A stretch of DNA of 64,000 nt, taken from Streptomyces sp. V4I8. GTDB lineage: Bacteria; Actinomycetota; Actinomycetes; Streptomycetales; Streptomycetaceae. The notes beneath the pieces are model-generated. The model made no database searches. It was not told the DNA's origin and saw nothing but the letters and a program-made list of their open reading frames with translations. The translations under genes and the position numbers were made by a program. The stretch spans positions 1-64,000 of the forward strand of contig NZ_JBGCCN010000004.1 of NCBI RefSeq assembly GCF_041261225.1, written 5' to 3'. Shown here one piece after another: positions 36,755 through 45,487 of this stretch. The first letter of the stretch is position 1; the number at the start of each line of letters is the position of its first letter.

Positions 36755-38470
36755 ATGTCTCAACCGCCCCCTGTGGCGGGCCGGTTCTTGCGGGAAACCG
36801 TGCGGCACAGCGCGGCACCCGCGGCTGCCGTGCTGGTGGTCAGCGTCCTGCTGGCCGCCACCGAGCTCGCGGTGCCCGCCGTATTCGGACGGACACTCGA
36901 TCTGCTGGTGATGGGACGGCACGCACAGGCCGGAGTGTGGCTGGCTCTGTGTGTCGGCCTCACCACGGCCACTGTGGTGCTGGGCGCACTCGACGGTGTG
37001 GTGACCGCCGTGGGCGGCGCCCAGACGACCGCCCGGGTACGCAGAAGAGTCCTCGGACACCTTCTCGACTCGGGACCGCGTGCGGGTGAACGGTTCGCGC
37101 ACGGCGATCTCGTGGCGCGGCTCGTCGGGAACGCCGCCCAGGCAGGGACCGTGCCGGTAGCGCTCGCCGCCTTGCTGGCCGCCGCCGTCACTCCCCTCGG
37201 CGCGCTGGTGGCACTGGCGCTCACCGACGTGTGGACGGCCCTCGTCGTGCTCACCGGAATGCCCGCACTGGCCCTGTTCCTCAAAGTGTTCGCCCGTGCC
37301 TTCGGCGACAGCGGCACCCGCTATCTGCGGGCCCAGGGCGAGATCGCGGGGCGTCTGACCGAGGCCCTGCGCGGCATCCGTACCATCGCCGCCGCCGGCA
37401 CGTATGAACGGGATGCGGCCCGCGTCCTGGCGCCGCTGGCCGAGATGTCCCGGCAGGGGCACCGGCTCTGGCGGATCCTTGGCCGTTCCAGCGCCCAGAG
37501 CGCCGTGCTCCTGCCGCTGCTGCAGATCGCCGTACTGGCTGTCGCCGGACTGCGGGTCACGGCTGGGGAGTTGAGTGTCGGCGGCCTGCTGACCGCGTGG
37601 CGCTACGCCGTCCTGGCCACCGGCACCGGAGCACTCGTCGGCCACGTGAGCGCCCTGGTGCGCGGTCGAAGCGCGGCGACGCGGCTCGGCGAGGTGATCG
37701 ACGGGCCCGTCACGGCGTATGGGCCGATCGCGCAGCTTCCACCGGGGAGCGGCGCACTGGAATTCCTCGGTGTCACTTCGCGCCGCGCGAACCGGGAGGT
37801 ACTGAGCGGAATCGATCTGCGACTGCCGGGCGGTACCGCGGTCGCCGTCGTCGGGCGCTCCGGCAGCGGCAAGTCGGCCCTGGCCGCACTCGCGGGGCGG
37901 CTCGCCGACCCCGACACGGGCACAGTGCTCCTCGACGGCGTTCCGCTCACCTCACTCAGCCGCGAGGCGCTGCGCCGGGAGACGGGATTCGCGTTCGAGC
38001 GACCCGCGCTGCTGGGCCAGACGATCGGCGGCACGATCGCGTTCGGCGCGTACGACCCTGGGGAGGCGGCCGTGGTCGAGGCGGCCCGCGCCGCCTGTGC
38101 GGACGGATTCGTGCGCCGGCTGCCCAACGGCTACGACACCGCGTGCGCCGACGCGCCGCTGTCCGGCGGGGAGGCCCAACGCCTCGGCCTGGCACGAGCC
38201 TTTGCCCACCCCGGGCGGCTGCTCGTACTCGACGACGCCACGTCCAGCCTCGACGCCGTGACCGAACTGAAGGTGTCCCGCGCGCTCCTGTACGGCACCG
38301 GCACCCGCACCTGCTTGATCGTCGCCCACCGTGCTTCCACTGCGGCACGCGCGGACCTGGTCGTGTGGCTGGAGGACGGTGCGGTCCGCGCGGTGGCACC
38401 GCACGCGCGGCTGTGGCGTCTCGCGCGCTACCGGGAGGTCTTCGCGGGGGAGGCCGTGGATGCTGCCTGA
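36755..38470 (+). CDS. ramA-like: ABC half-transporter (RamA-like), lanthipeptide export
   Basis: 571 residues from ATG 36755, with AGGAGGA five bases upstream. An N-terminal membrane domain of about six helices occupies roughly 10-310. The nucleotide-binding domain has Walker A VVGRSGSGKSALA, signature LSGGEAQRLGLARA and Walker B LLVLDDATSSLD with the H-loop in IVAHRAS. No N-terminal peptidase domain is present, so it exports without C39-type cleavage. It overlaps the next half-transporter, consistent with a heterodimer. The 120-base gap after the precursor may allow separate expression levels. Confidence 0.9.
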   Translation: MSQPPPVAGRFLRETVRHSAAPAAAVLVVSVLLAATELAVPAVFGRTLDLLVMGRHAQAGVWLALCVGLTTATVVLGALDGVVTAVGGAQTTARVRRRVLGHLLDSGPRAGERFAHGDLVARLVGNAAQAGTVPVALAALLAAAVTPLGALVALALTDVWTALVVLTGMPALALFLKVFARAFGDSGTRYLRAQGEIAGRLTEALRGIRTIAAAGTYERDAARVLAPLAEMSRQGHRLWRILGRSSAQSAVLLPLLQIAVLAVAGLRVTAGELSVGGLLTAWRYAVLATGTGALVGHVSALVRGRSAATRLGEVIDGPVTAYGPIAQLPPGSGALEFLGVTSRRANREVLSGIDLRLPGGTAVAVVGRSGSGKSALAALAGRLADPDTGTVLLDGVPLTSLSREALRRETGFAFERPALLGQTIGGTIAFGAYDPGEAAVVEAARAACADGFVRRLPNGYDTACADAPLSGGEAQRLGLARAFAHPGRLLVLDDATSSLDAVTELKVSRALLYGTGTRTCLIVAHRASTAARADLVVWLEDGAVRAVAPHARLWRLARYREVFAGEAVDAA

Positions 38471-40493
38471 GACAGTCCGGGCCGTTCTGCCCCATCTGCG
38501 CAGCACGCCACGAGCCGTCGTACGGCTGCTCGCCTGGTCGGTGCCGGAGATGGCGCAGACCTTCTTCCTCGGGTACGCGCTCGCCCGCGCGCTCGACGAC
38601 GGGTTCCTGCGTGGCGAGCCCGGGGCCGGCATGGGGTGGCTGGCAGCGGCCGGACTCTCGGTGGTGCTCGCAGGGGTGGGGACGGACCGGGTGCATGTGG
38701 CGCTGGCCGCGATCGCCGAGCCGATGCGCGACGATCTCATCCGCCGGGTGGTGCACCGAGCGCTGCGGGACGCGGACGGCGCGGCGGTGTCCCGGCTGAC
38801 GCATCAGACGGAGATCGCCCGCGACACCTTCGCGAACCTGCTGCTGGTGTCCCGCACCTTCGTGCTCTCGGCAGGTGCGGCGCTGGCCGGCCTGCTGGCG
38901 CTGGCACCCGTCCTGCTGTTGATCGTCCTCCCCCCACTGGCCGCCGGTCTCGTGCTGTTCGTGGCAACGCTGCGGCCGCTGGCCCGGCGCCAGGAGGCGT
39001 TCCTCGTCGCCGACGAGGTCATGGCGGCAGACGTGGGCGCCGCGGTGGCGGGGCTACGGGACATCGCGGCCTCCGGCGCCCAGCCGTGGGTGGCGGCGGA
39101 CGCCGGCGCCGGGATCGACGGGGAACTGCGAGCGGCCCGCGCACTGGCCCGCTGGGGCACGCTGCGCGATCTGGCCGTCGGTGTCGCGGGTCACCTGCCC
39201 GTCGTTCTCCTGCTGGGTACCGCTCCCTGGCTGCTCGGCCGGGGCGTCACACCGGGCGCCCTCGTCGCGGCCCTCGCCTACCTCACCCAGGCCCTGCTTC
39301 CCGCCCTGGAGAACCTCATCCTGTCCCTCGGCACCACATCAGCCCGCCTCGCGGTCGTGCTGCGCCGCCTGGCACCCGAGGGGACATGCGGGACCACCAG
39401 AAGGCCCACGTCCGCGCAGGAGGCGGGGCACCCGGCCACCCTCCAACGCGCCCGCCAGGCCGACGCCATGCGAACCGCCACTGGATTGGGGCCGGGCCGG
39501 CAAGCGCACACACAGAAGGACGCCTTTACCGCCGTACCGGAAACCGGGCAGGCCGACTTTCAGCGCCCTGAGTCCAACCTTGCGCCCACACGGCACCCGC
39601 ACGATGCCGCGGCGAGCCCGCCCGCGGTGTCTTTGCACAGCCTCACCTTCGCCTACGGTCCCCACGCCGAACCCGTTCTGCGCGGTCTGGACCTCGCCCT
39701 TCCCCCGGGCGGCCATCTCGCTGTGGCCGGGCCCAGCGGGATCGGGAAGTCCACCCTGGCCGCGCTGATCGCGGGAGTGCTCGTACCGGACCAGGGCGAG
39801 GTGCGGCTGTGCGGCCGGGACGTGCGCGAGCTGGGGCCGGGAGGCTTGGCGGCCCTGCGGGTGCTTGTGCCACAGGAGGCGTACGTGTTCTCGGGGACCG
39901 TAGGCGAGAACATCGCGTACTTGTGTCCCGAGCCACCCTCCGACGCCGCTCTCCTGGCCTCGTGCGCCGCCGTGGGGGCGGATGGGCTGGTCGGCCGCCT
40001 GGGCGGGCCCGAGGCACGGTTGGACCCACGGGCGCTGTCCGCCGGGGAACGGCAGCTGCTCGCACTGGCCCGAGCGCATCTCGCGTCGGCGCCCCTCGTG
40101 CTGCTCGACGAGGCCACCTGCCATCTCGATCCCGCGGCAGAAGCCCGCGCAGAGCAGGCATTCTTGGCGCGCCCCGGCGGTTCGTTGATCGTCGTCGCGC
40201 ACCGCATCAGCTCGGCTCGCCGCGCCGCCCGCATCCTGGTCATGGACGGCACGGACACCGACTGCGGTACCCACGAGGACCTGCTCGCCCGTTCCCCGCT
40301 CTACCGCGACCTGGTGGGGAGCTGGGCCGACCGCTCACACCCAGCCCTCCTCCAACGAGATGCGTACGGCGTCGACCCGGTTACGGGCGCCGGTCTTACG
40401 GGTGATGGCCGCCATGTAGTTGCGCACGGTCCCGGCGGACAGGTGGAGCCTGTCAGCGATCTCCGTGATCGAGGCACCTTCCACGGCCAGTGA
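38460..40493 (+). CDS. ramB-like: ABC half-transporter (RamB-like), lanthipeptide export, extended C-terminus
   Basis: 677 residues from ATG 38460, overlapping the RamA-like stop by 11 bases with GGGGGAGG upstream. The membrane domain (about 1-305) has several hydrophobic helices. It is followed by an unusually long polar linker (about 310-390, Thr/Ala/Pro/Gln/Arg-rich) before the ATPase: Walker A VAGPSGIGKSTLA, signature LSAGERQLLALARA, Walker B LVLLDEATCHLD. The frame continues about 57 residues past the usual end (DLVGSWADR) and overlaps the convergent regulator gene by 159 bases. The tail looks non-native, so the real stop may have been lost or a base may be miscalled. Confidence 0.87.
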   Translation: MLPETVRAVLPHLRSTPRAVVRLLAWSVPEMAQTFFLGYALARALDDGFLRGEPGAGMGWLAAAGLSVVLAGVGTDRVHVALAAIAEPMRDDLIRRVVHRALRDADGAAVSRLTHQTEIARDTFANLLLVSRTFVLSAGAALAGLLALAPVLLLIVLPPLAAGLVLFVATLRPLARRQEAFLVADEVMAADVGAAVAGLRDIAASGAQPWVAADAGAGIDGELRAARALARWGTLRDLAVGVAGHLPVVLLLGTAPWLLGRGVTPGALVAALAYLTQALLPALENLILSLGTTSARLAVVLRRLAPEGTCGTTRRPTSAQEAGHPATLQRARQADAMRTATGLGPGRQAHTQKDAFTAVPETGQADFQRPESNLAPTRHPHDAAASPPAVSLHSLTFAYGPHAEPVLRGLDLALPPGGHLAVAGPSGIGKSTLAALIAGVLVPDQGEVRLCGRDVRELGPGGLAALRVLVPQEAYVFSGTVGENIAYLCPEPPSDAALLASCAAVGADGLVGRLGGPEARLDPRALSAGERQLLALARAHLASAPLVLLDEATCHLDPAAEARAEQAFLARPGGSLIVVAHRISSARRAARILVMDGTDTDCGTHEDLLARSPLYRDLVGSWADRSHPALLQRDAYGVDPVTGAGLTGDGRHVVAHGPGGQVEPVSDLRDRGTFHGQ

Positions 40494-41018
40494 CAGCACA
40501 TTCAGCTCCCGTTGCGTCAGCGGCATTCGCGCGGCCTTGAGAAAGGCGAAGCCGAGCGAGTCGTCGGCGAACCGCTCACCGCCGGCGACCAGCCGGATGG
40601 CGGTCAGCAGCTGCTCCACTGTGCCGTCCTTGTTGAAGTAGCCGAAGGCCTGCGCCTGGACCGCGTGCCGCAGCGGGCCCGGCTTGTTCGCGGTGGCGAG
40701 TACCAGCAGTCGGCAGGGACCGGGACCGGACGGAGGCTGGTGGCCCGCTGTCGGCCCGCTCCCATTCCCGCTTCCGGGCCCACTCGCGGGGCGTCCTGGA
40801 GACGGCCCTGCGCTCTGAAGCTCTCCGAGTGGAGGCATGGTGGGTGGATCGGAGCAGTTCAAATCCGCCACGCACACGTCTGGGCATAAGGATCGCGCAC
40901 GCGCCGACGCCGTGCGCCACCGTGTATGGAAAACCTCCAGGTCCAATTCTCGGGCCAGCCGGTCCGCCAGAGCCGACCGCAGCAGACGTTCATCGTGCAC
41001 CAGAAGTAACCGGATCAC
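40335..41018 (-). CDS. ramR-like: LuxR/NarL-type response regulator (RamR-like)
   Basis: 227 residues from GTG 41018 (VIRLLLVHDERLLRSALADR), with GGACGGGG upstream. A longer frame to 41165 has no ribosome site. The receiver domain (about 1-130) keeps an acidic pair (HDE) and the putative phospho-acceptor Asp in DVCVADLNC, but it is broken by a Pro/Gly-rich insertion of about 45 residues before LLVLATANKPG. The C-terminal LuxR HTH is LTQRELNVLSLAVEGASITE, then IADRLHLSAGTVRNYMAA. No sensor kinase is nearby, so it is an orphan regulator, as RamR is. It is convergent with the transporter gene rather than co-oriented. Likely activator of the operon. Confidence 0.85.
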   Translation of the reverse strand: MIRLLLVHDERLLRSALADRLARELDLEVFHTRWRTASARARSLCPDVCVADLNCSDPPTMPPLGELQSAGPSPGRPASGPGSGNGSGPTAGHQPPSGPGPCRLLVLATANKPGPLRHAVQAQAFGYFNKDGTVEQLLTAIRLVAGGERFADDSLGFAFLKAARMPLTQRELNVLSLAVEGASITEIADRLHLSAGTVRNYMAAITRKTGARNRVDAVRISLEEGWV

Positions 41019-41953
41019 GCCCCGTCCTTCGGTAGTTCCGCTGAACCATCCCCTCGCCCCATGTGCGCCCGGACTATGGGTGGTTACCCGCTGCACAGCG
41101 GCCAGGACGCGGTGAGACCGAGGGCCGCCCACCCGAATGAATGGGCGTACGAATGTATGAGACACAGGAGTGCTGAGAGATGTGCTCGGCGTCTCGACTC
41201 ATCCGCAGGCGGGCCTCGTTGGTCTCCGGTCGTGCCGCACTGGAAGGGAGGGTGGGTGGGGTGGCGATGAAGTGCTTGTCACGGGGCATGGCCCCCGGGA
41301 GGCCGATTCGGGGGCGTGCGGTCAGCGCTTGGCCCGGTGGTTGTCACTGGGCCGACGGCCGGGGGTCACGCGACCCTGAAGGCCCGTCCGCTTGGGGCGG
41401 CTAGGAGGTCGGCGTGCGCGCAGGCCTGCAGATCTCCGACGATGGCGAGGACTCGGCCCGGGACGAGCGCGGTGGGACCGGCTGAGCCGGTCCGTCCCGG
41501 GCCGATTCCTGTCCGGCCTCCCGCATGATCTCCAGCCGCGAGCTGTGGCATGAACGGTGACGACGCCCCGGCGGTTATGGCGTCCGGTGAAGGCAAGGTG
41601 GGTGTCCGGGGGGGGCCGACCGGCCTCGCGGCCGCTACCACCAGCGAGAAGAGACCAAGATCAAGGGGATGACCCACCGCTTCTCGCGGAAGTCCTCGGG
41701 CTCGACGAGCAAGACCGCCATGGGCTATGGGGACTTCGCGCGGGGCCCGATGGAGGAACCGCGCCGGCCGGATTGATACGCGGTACGCGGGGTGCGTCCG
41801 GCGTACTGCCCCCTCACAGGATCCCGTCGTCGCGCTCGCCGTCGTGGCGCGGTCCCCGAGTAAGCCGGTGCCAAGGCGAGTTGGACGTCTCGGGGCCGAC
41901 CGGCCTCACGGCCGCGATGGCCCCCTGCGGTTGTGGCGTCTGTGCGATCCGGC
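41019..41953. other. Intergenic / degenerate
   Basis: About 0.9 kb without an intact gene apart from the fragment at 41633. No repeat or hairpin stands out. Confidence 0.5.
41633..41779 (+). pseudogene. Unknown coding fragment
   Basis: The frame GRYHQREETKIKGMTHRFSR followed by SGSTSKTAMGYGDFARGPME has natural composition and good codon use but no start. It ends at a TGA soon after. It looks like the C-terminus of a basic protein whose front is missing. The family is not known. Confidence 0.3.
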
Positions 41954-42331
41954 TCAGGTGGCCTGGGGCCACGACCGCAGCTGGGCGGCGATCCGGGCGG
42001 CAGTGCAGGCGGGATCGCGCAGCAGGTCGCGGAGGGCGACGGCGTCTTCACGCGTGGGCTTGACCGGGATCCCGGAAGCCTCCAGGTACATCACACCCGT
42101 CGCCGCGGCCACAGCCATGTTCGAGCGTTCCAGCCAGCGGCAGCGCCCGAGGATGTGCACCAGCGCGGCGGCCCGTGCATAGGGGCCGTCGTAGACGGGC
42201 GTATCCAGCAGTTCGGCCCGGTGGCAGGCGACCGCGGCCACCGGCACCCCGTAGTCGTCGGGAGCGGGGTCTGCCGCACCCGCGATCTCCGCGACCTGCA
42301 GGACCCAAGGGACGTCGATGTACAGGTCCAT
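41954..42331 (-). CDS. Fic/Doc-type toxin of a toxin-antitoxin pair
   Basis: 125 residues from ATG 42331, which overlaps the antitoxin stop (TAATG), so the pair is translationally coupled. Sequence landmarks match the Streptomyces proteins annotated as fic-family toxin components: VPWVLQVAEIAGAADPAPDD, YARAAALVHILGRCRWLERS, ATGVMYLEASGIPVKPTRED and ALRDLLRD. The classical HPFxxGNGR active-site loop of Fic/Doc is not present in recognisable form, so AMP-transfer or kinase activity cannot be assumed. It may act differently from Doc. Confidence 0.7.
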   Translation of the reverse strand: MDLYIDVPWVLQVAEIAGAADPAPDDYGVPVAAVACHRAELLDTPVYDGPYARAAALVHILGRCRWLERSNMAVAAATGVMYLEASGIPVKPTREDAVALRDLLRDPACTAARIAAQLRSWPQAT

Positions 42332-42567
42332 TACGCGGCGTGTGCCCCCGAGCGCCGGTCGGCGTCTTCGACCTCGTCGAAGACCGCCTGATGCTCGTCC
42401 AGAAAGCGCCTCGCGGCGTCCAGGCCCCGCTGCCGCAGTCCGTCGACGTCCTCCCGCACGAGAGCCGCGATGTAGTCGCCGACGCTCATGCCGCGGTCCT
42501 TGGCCCGGGCCGTGGCCAGTTCCGCGATCTCGTCGTCGACACGCCAGCCCTTCTGTGTCTTCGCCAT
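42331..42567 (-). CDS. Antitoxin (ribbon-helix-helix/Phd-like) paired with the Fic-type toxin
   Basis: 78 residues from ATG 42567. The N-terminus KGWRVDDEIAELATARAKDR followed by MSVGDYIAALVREDVDG fits a ribbon-helix-helix DNA-binding antitoxin. The acidic C-terminus (EHQAVFDEVEDADRR) probably contacts the toxin. It is first in the pair, with an 18-bp palindrome just upstream, consistent with autorepression by the complex. Confidence 0.72.
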   Translation of the reverse strand: MAKTQKGWRVDDEIAELATARAKDRGMSVGDYIAALVREDVDGLRQRGLDAARRFLDEHQAVFDEVEDADRRSGAHAA

Positions 42568-42574
42568 TCCCGGA

Positions 42575-42592
42575 TGGTAACAGCTGGTACCA
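42575..42592. promoter_or_regulatory. Palindromic operator upstream of the toxin-antitoxin pair
   Basis: TGGTAACAGCTGGTACCA is an 18-bp palindrome with one mismatched pair, centred on CAGCTG. It lies eight bases before the antitoxin start and overlaps a TACCAT-type -10. Binding here would block transcription, the usual autoregulation in such modules. Confidence 0.65.
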
Positions 42593-43115
42593 GGGCGTGG
42601 TAATCCCTCTCCTTGGAAGACGGTGACCATGTGGAGCCCATCCGGCCGCGGCCGGATGCCGCCCGCCCCGCACGAGCGGTTCCCATGATCTGGAAGGCGT
42701 GATCCGACGGCGGCCGCACCGGCACGCTGATCACTTGGCCCGGCCGTCAGGGCGGCATTGGGCGCCAGACTCGGCCAGCGGCCTGCACGCAGGAGATCGC
42801 CGCACTCAGCGCTCGCCTCAGGGGGCTCACGAGCGGCACCTCACCGGCGCTGAGGTGCTCGAGCCTGCCTCCGCCTTCTCTGCCCGGTCGCCGGTCCCGG
42901 CCGGCCCGTGGCAGCCGAGATCGATCAGGCGACCGTCTCACAAGTGGGCGGCTGGGCCGACGGTCCGGTGTTGCGGGACCGGCCACTGTCGAGGCAGGAC
43001 AGTGGGACACAGCGGATCGGGCGTGCCGGTGGGTCGAGACCGAAGTCAACTCGTCGAACGACAATCCGCTGTTCCACGTCCCATCCGGGACAGCTCGTCC
43101 TCGTCAAACCATCTG
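42593..43115. other. Intergenic with an ammonia-lyase relic
   Basis: No intact gene. The recognisable piece at 42985-43110 is listed separately. Confidence 0.5.
42985..43110 (+). pseudogene. Histidine/phenylalanine ammonia-lyase family fragment
   Basis: The plus-strand frame reads WDTADRACRWVETEVNSSND and NPLF. The TEVNSSNDNPLF stretch is the conserved motif of the aromatic ammonia-lyase/aminomutase family that follows the CAPQ region. Nothing else of this roughly 500-residue enzyme is present. The next codons are out of family and end at a stop. A small relic abutting the 3' end of the secreted-protein gene. Confidence 0.6.
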
Positions 43116-45101
43116 CTAGGCCATCGGCTGGGAGGGGGACGTCTGCTGGGCGGCGGGTGCGGGTGCAGAGTCGACCGGGGCAGGAGCAGGAGCGACCTCA
43201 GCCGGACCCCCCGCAGCGGGAGTGCCAGGAGCTGATGAGGCAGAAGGTCCCTGATTCATCCCCGTCTGTGACGGGCTCAGGCTTCCCGGCGGCTGCTGGC
43301 CGGCATCGCCTGGACCCGCCAACTGCTGCTGTGAAGCCCACGCATCAGCCTTCCCCGCGCCCTGCGGAGCCCCCCTGTCCGACACAGCCTGCTGGGCTGT
43401 CGGCAGTGTGCTTTGCGCCGCCGGGGCGGGAGTCGCAGCTCCAGGCGCATGGGAGGGGTCCTGCAAGCTGTTCCAGCTGGGTGTGCCTGTCCAAGCGCCC
43501 TGAGTCGATGCGGCCGGAGCGGGTGCGGTGGCTTGCGGGTGGGTGGACGGCTGGTCCTGCCGCTGCTCATCGCTGAGAGGTGCCGAATCTGAGGGGGCTC
43601 CGCTCGTGACGGGTGCCACGGGCGGGTCGGCCGGTGCCGGGGTGCCATCGTGGGCGCTGTCGCCTTGGCCACCGCCGTTTCCGGGCTGCTGGTTGCTGTC
43701 GCTCACAGGCGGAGCGGAAGCCTGAGTGGGCTCCGCCTGATCCTGAGCCGGCGGCGTGTGGTCCACCGCGTTGTCGTTGTCCGGCGCGCCTGGCGTCATG
43801 GAACTGCCAGGGGTGTGAGCGTCGCCCGTGCCTACGCCTGCCCCCACTGCGGGGGACCCGGCCTTGCTGTCACTGCTCGACGGCTCCCCGTTCTGCCCGG
43901 GCACCTGGGACAGGGGCTGGGTCAAGTTGGCTGCCGACGCTGTCTGTTCCGGCTCCGGATTGTCGTCGCTGCCGAAGCCCGCCGCCCGCGGCTTCCTCAC
44001 CTGCGAACCGGACGAATCGCCCTGCTGCTGCGACTGACCGTCCACGCCTGCCGTCCCGTTGCTCTGCCGCACGCCCGACAGATTGGCCGGCGTTGCTGAG
44101 ACCTGGCTCTGCGGGCCTGGGTCAGGGTCTTTGAACGTACCCGAGGAATTCGATGCCAGCTGTTTCAGAATGCTCTCGTACTTACTGGACTGCTCATCCA
44201 CGATATTCCGTCCACCGGACGTTCCGGGCTGGTTCGCCAGTGACCTGCCCAGACGATACTGGTCAAGGAAATCTTGTGCATCCTGGGGGGAAGAGATGAA
44301 CCGCGACACCTTGTATCTCGAATTTCCGCCGATGTCGATGGTGAGCGGAGTACCCTGCAGCCCGACAGAGCCGCCGCCCCCCCTCTCTTTGGTGGGCACC
44401 CATTCCCAGTATGTTCTACCGGAATTGGCGTCCTGCAGATGTTCCGCCGGCGTCCAGAAACCGGCATTATCGACGACCGGAAGTACCGCACGTTTCAGGA
44501 GGCCGTTCTGTATGGACTTGAGAGCTTCCTTGGAGTCCCTCCGATTTTGAACGGCATCGTCAAAACCGTACCCCAGCCGCTCCCTGTCCGGCGGGCCGAA
44601 CTGCTGGCCACCATACAAATAGGCGTCGTCAGGGATCTTGCCGTCTTCGCCCCTATAGGGCGTGGTGTATTCAAATAGACTTACCGCATCCAGCTTCCCC
44701 CAGTAGCCCCGATATTTACTGTAGACGGATTCGGCTATTTGCTGCAGTTGCTTCTGACGGTCGGGGGCATTCGCGGGAACTCCTGCGGCCTGCTTGTCGA
44801 ACTCCGCATACGCTTTGTTCTCCCAGCCCTTATAGGAATCATTTGCCCACTCGCTGGCGGGCGCCTCCCCCGGAAGGATCTTTTCGGCGATATCGCCGCA
44901 ATGATCCTTGCACAGGTTCTTTCCGAGCTCCTTCCCACCCTCTCCCAGGACCTTTAAGACCGGCTTCGGGATTGAGACTGCACTGGCGGGGCTCGCGCCG
45001 ATCACCCCAACACCAAGCGCGGCCCCAAGGGTCAGACTCGAGACAACATATCGGTTTGCCACGAAAGCCGAACCCTCGCGCGCCTTTTTATGGCGTGCCA
45101 C
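43116..45101 (-). CDS. Large secreted protein with Pro/Ala/Ser/Gln-rich C-terminal half
   Basis: 661 residues from GTG 45101, with GGAGGG six bases upstream. The signal peptide (VVSSLTLGAALGVGVIGASP then ASA) follows a basic start VARHKKAREG, like that of the GH18-like protein at 62255 (VAARHKRVRRG). Residues 45-330 form a compact domain with one Cys pair (NLCKDHC) and aromatic patches (YSKYRGYWGKLDAVSLFEY; GRTYWEWVP). From about 330 to the end it is low-complexity Pro, Ala, Ser, Gln and Asp, an extended spacer that could span or stick to the cell wall. No LPxTG or TM tail. Function unknown. The first half is less GC-rich than the window average. Confidence 0.75.
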   Translation of the reverse strand: MARHKKAREGSAFVANRYVVSSLTLGAALGVGVIGASPASAVSIPKPVLKVLGEGGKELGKNLCKDHCGDIAEKILPGEAPASEWANDSYKGWENKAYAEFDKQAAGVPANAPDRQKQLQQIAESVYSKYRGYWGKLDAVSLFEYTTPYRGEDGKIPDDAYLYGGQQFGPPDRERLGYGFDDAVQNRRDSKEALKSIQNGLLKRAVLPVVDNAGFWTPAEHLQDANSGRTYWEWVPTKERGGGGSVGLQGTPLTIDIGGNSRYKVSRFISSPQDAQDFLDQYRLGRSLANQPGTSGGRNIVDEQSSKYESILKQLASNSSGTFKDPDPGPQSQVSATPANLSGVRQSNGTAGVDGQSQQQGDSSGSQVRKPRAAGFGSDDNPEPEQTASAANLTQPLSQVPGQNGEPSSSDSKAGSPAVGAGVGTGDAHTPGSSMTPGAPDNDNAVDHTPPAQDQAEPTQASAPPVSDSNQQPGNGGGQGDSAHDGTPAPADPPVAPVTSGAPSDSAPLSDEQRQDQPSTHPQATAPAPAASTQGAWTGTPSWNSLQDPSHAPGAATPAPAAQSTLPTAQQAVSDRGAPQGAGKADAWASQQQLAGPGDAGQQPPGSLSPSQTGMNQGPSASSAPGTPAAGGPAEVAPAPAPVDSAPAPAAQQTSPSQPMA

Positions 45102-45487
45102 CAATTACCCTCCTTGCAGATCGAAATGGTATCCGGATCGCCACAGACTGATCTTCGCCTTAGTTCCGGCCGCTTTAGCGCCGTCTCCAGACAGCGCGGC
45201 CCGGGGTGATTATTCGCACCGCAATGAGTGACGAATGGTGAGCGTTCCAGACGGGCGCGCGAGACGCACCGTCAACAAGAAAACCATATGCGACCAGGTG
45301 TGTCACATTCATTTCGCGGCACACGTTGTTACGCTAAGGCTGACGTGATATACATCATGTCAAAGAAGGCACAAAAAGCGGCAGGTGTGCACGTAAAAGA
45401 TTGCGCACCGTATAACAAATCTGCAGGCTCGGAAACTGCACAGCGTCACTGAAGCCAGATAGCACCCCTAATGCCATGCGACGCACA
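45102..45487. other. Intergenic upstream of the secreted-protein gene
   Basis: A relatively AT-rich stretch (45160-45440) that probably holds the promoter for the minus-strand secreted protein. A 31-codon plus-strand ORF (45357) has no ribosome site and is not called. Confidence 0.5.
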
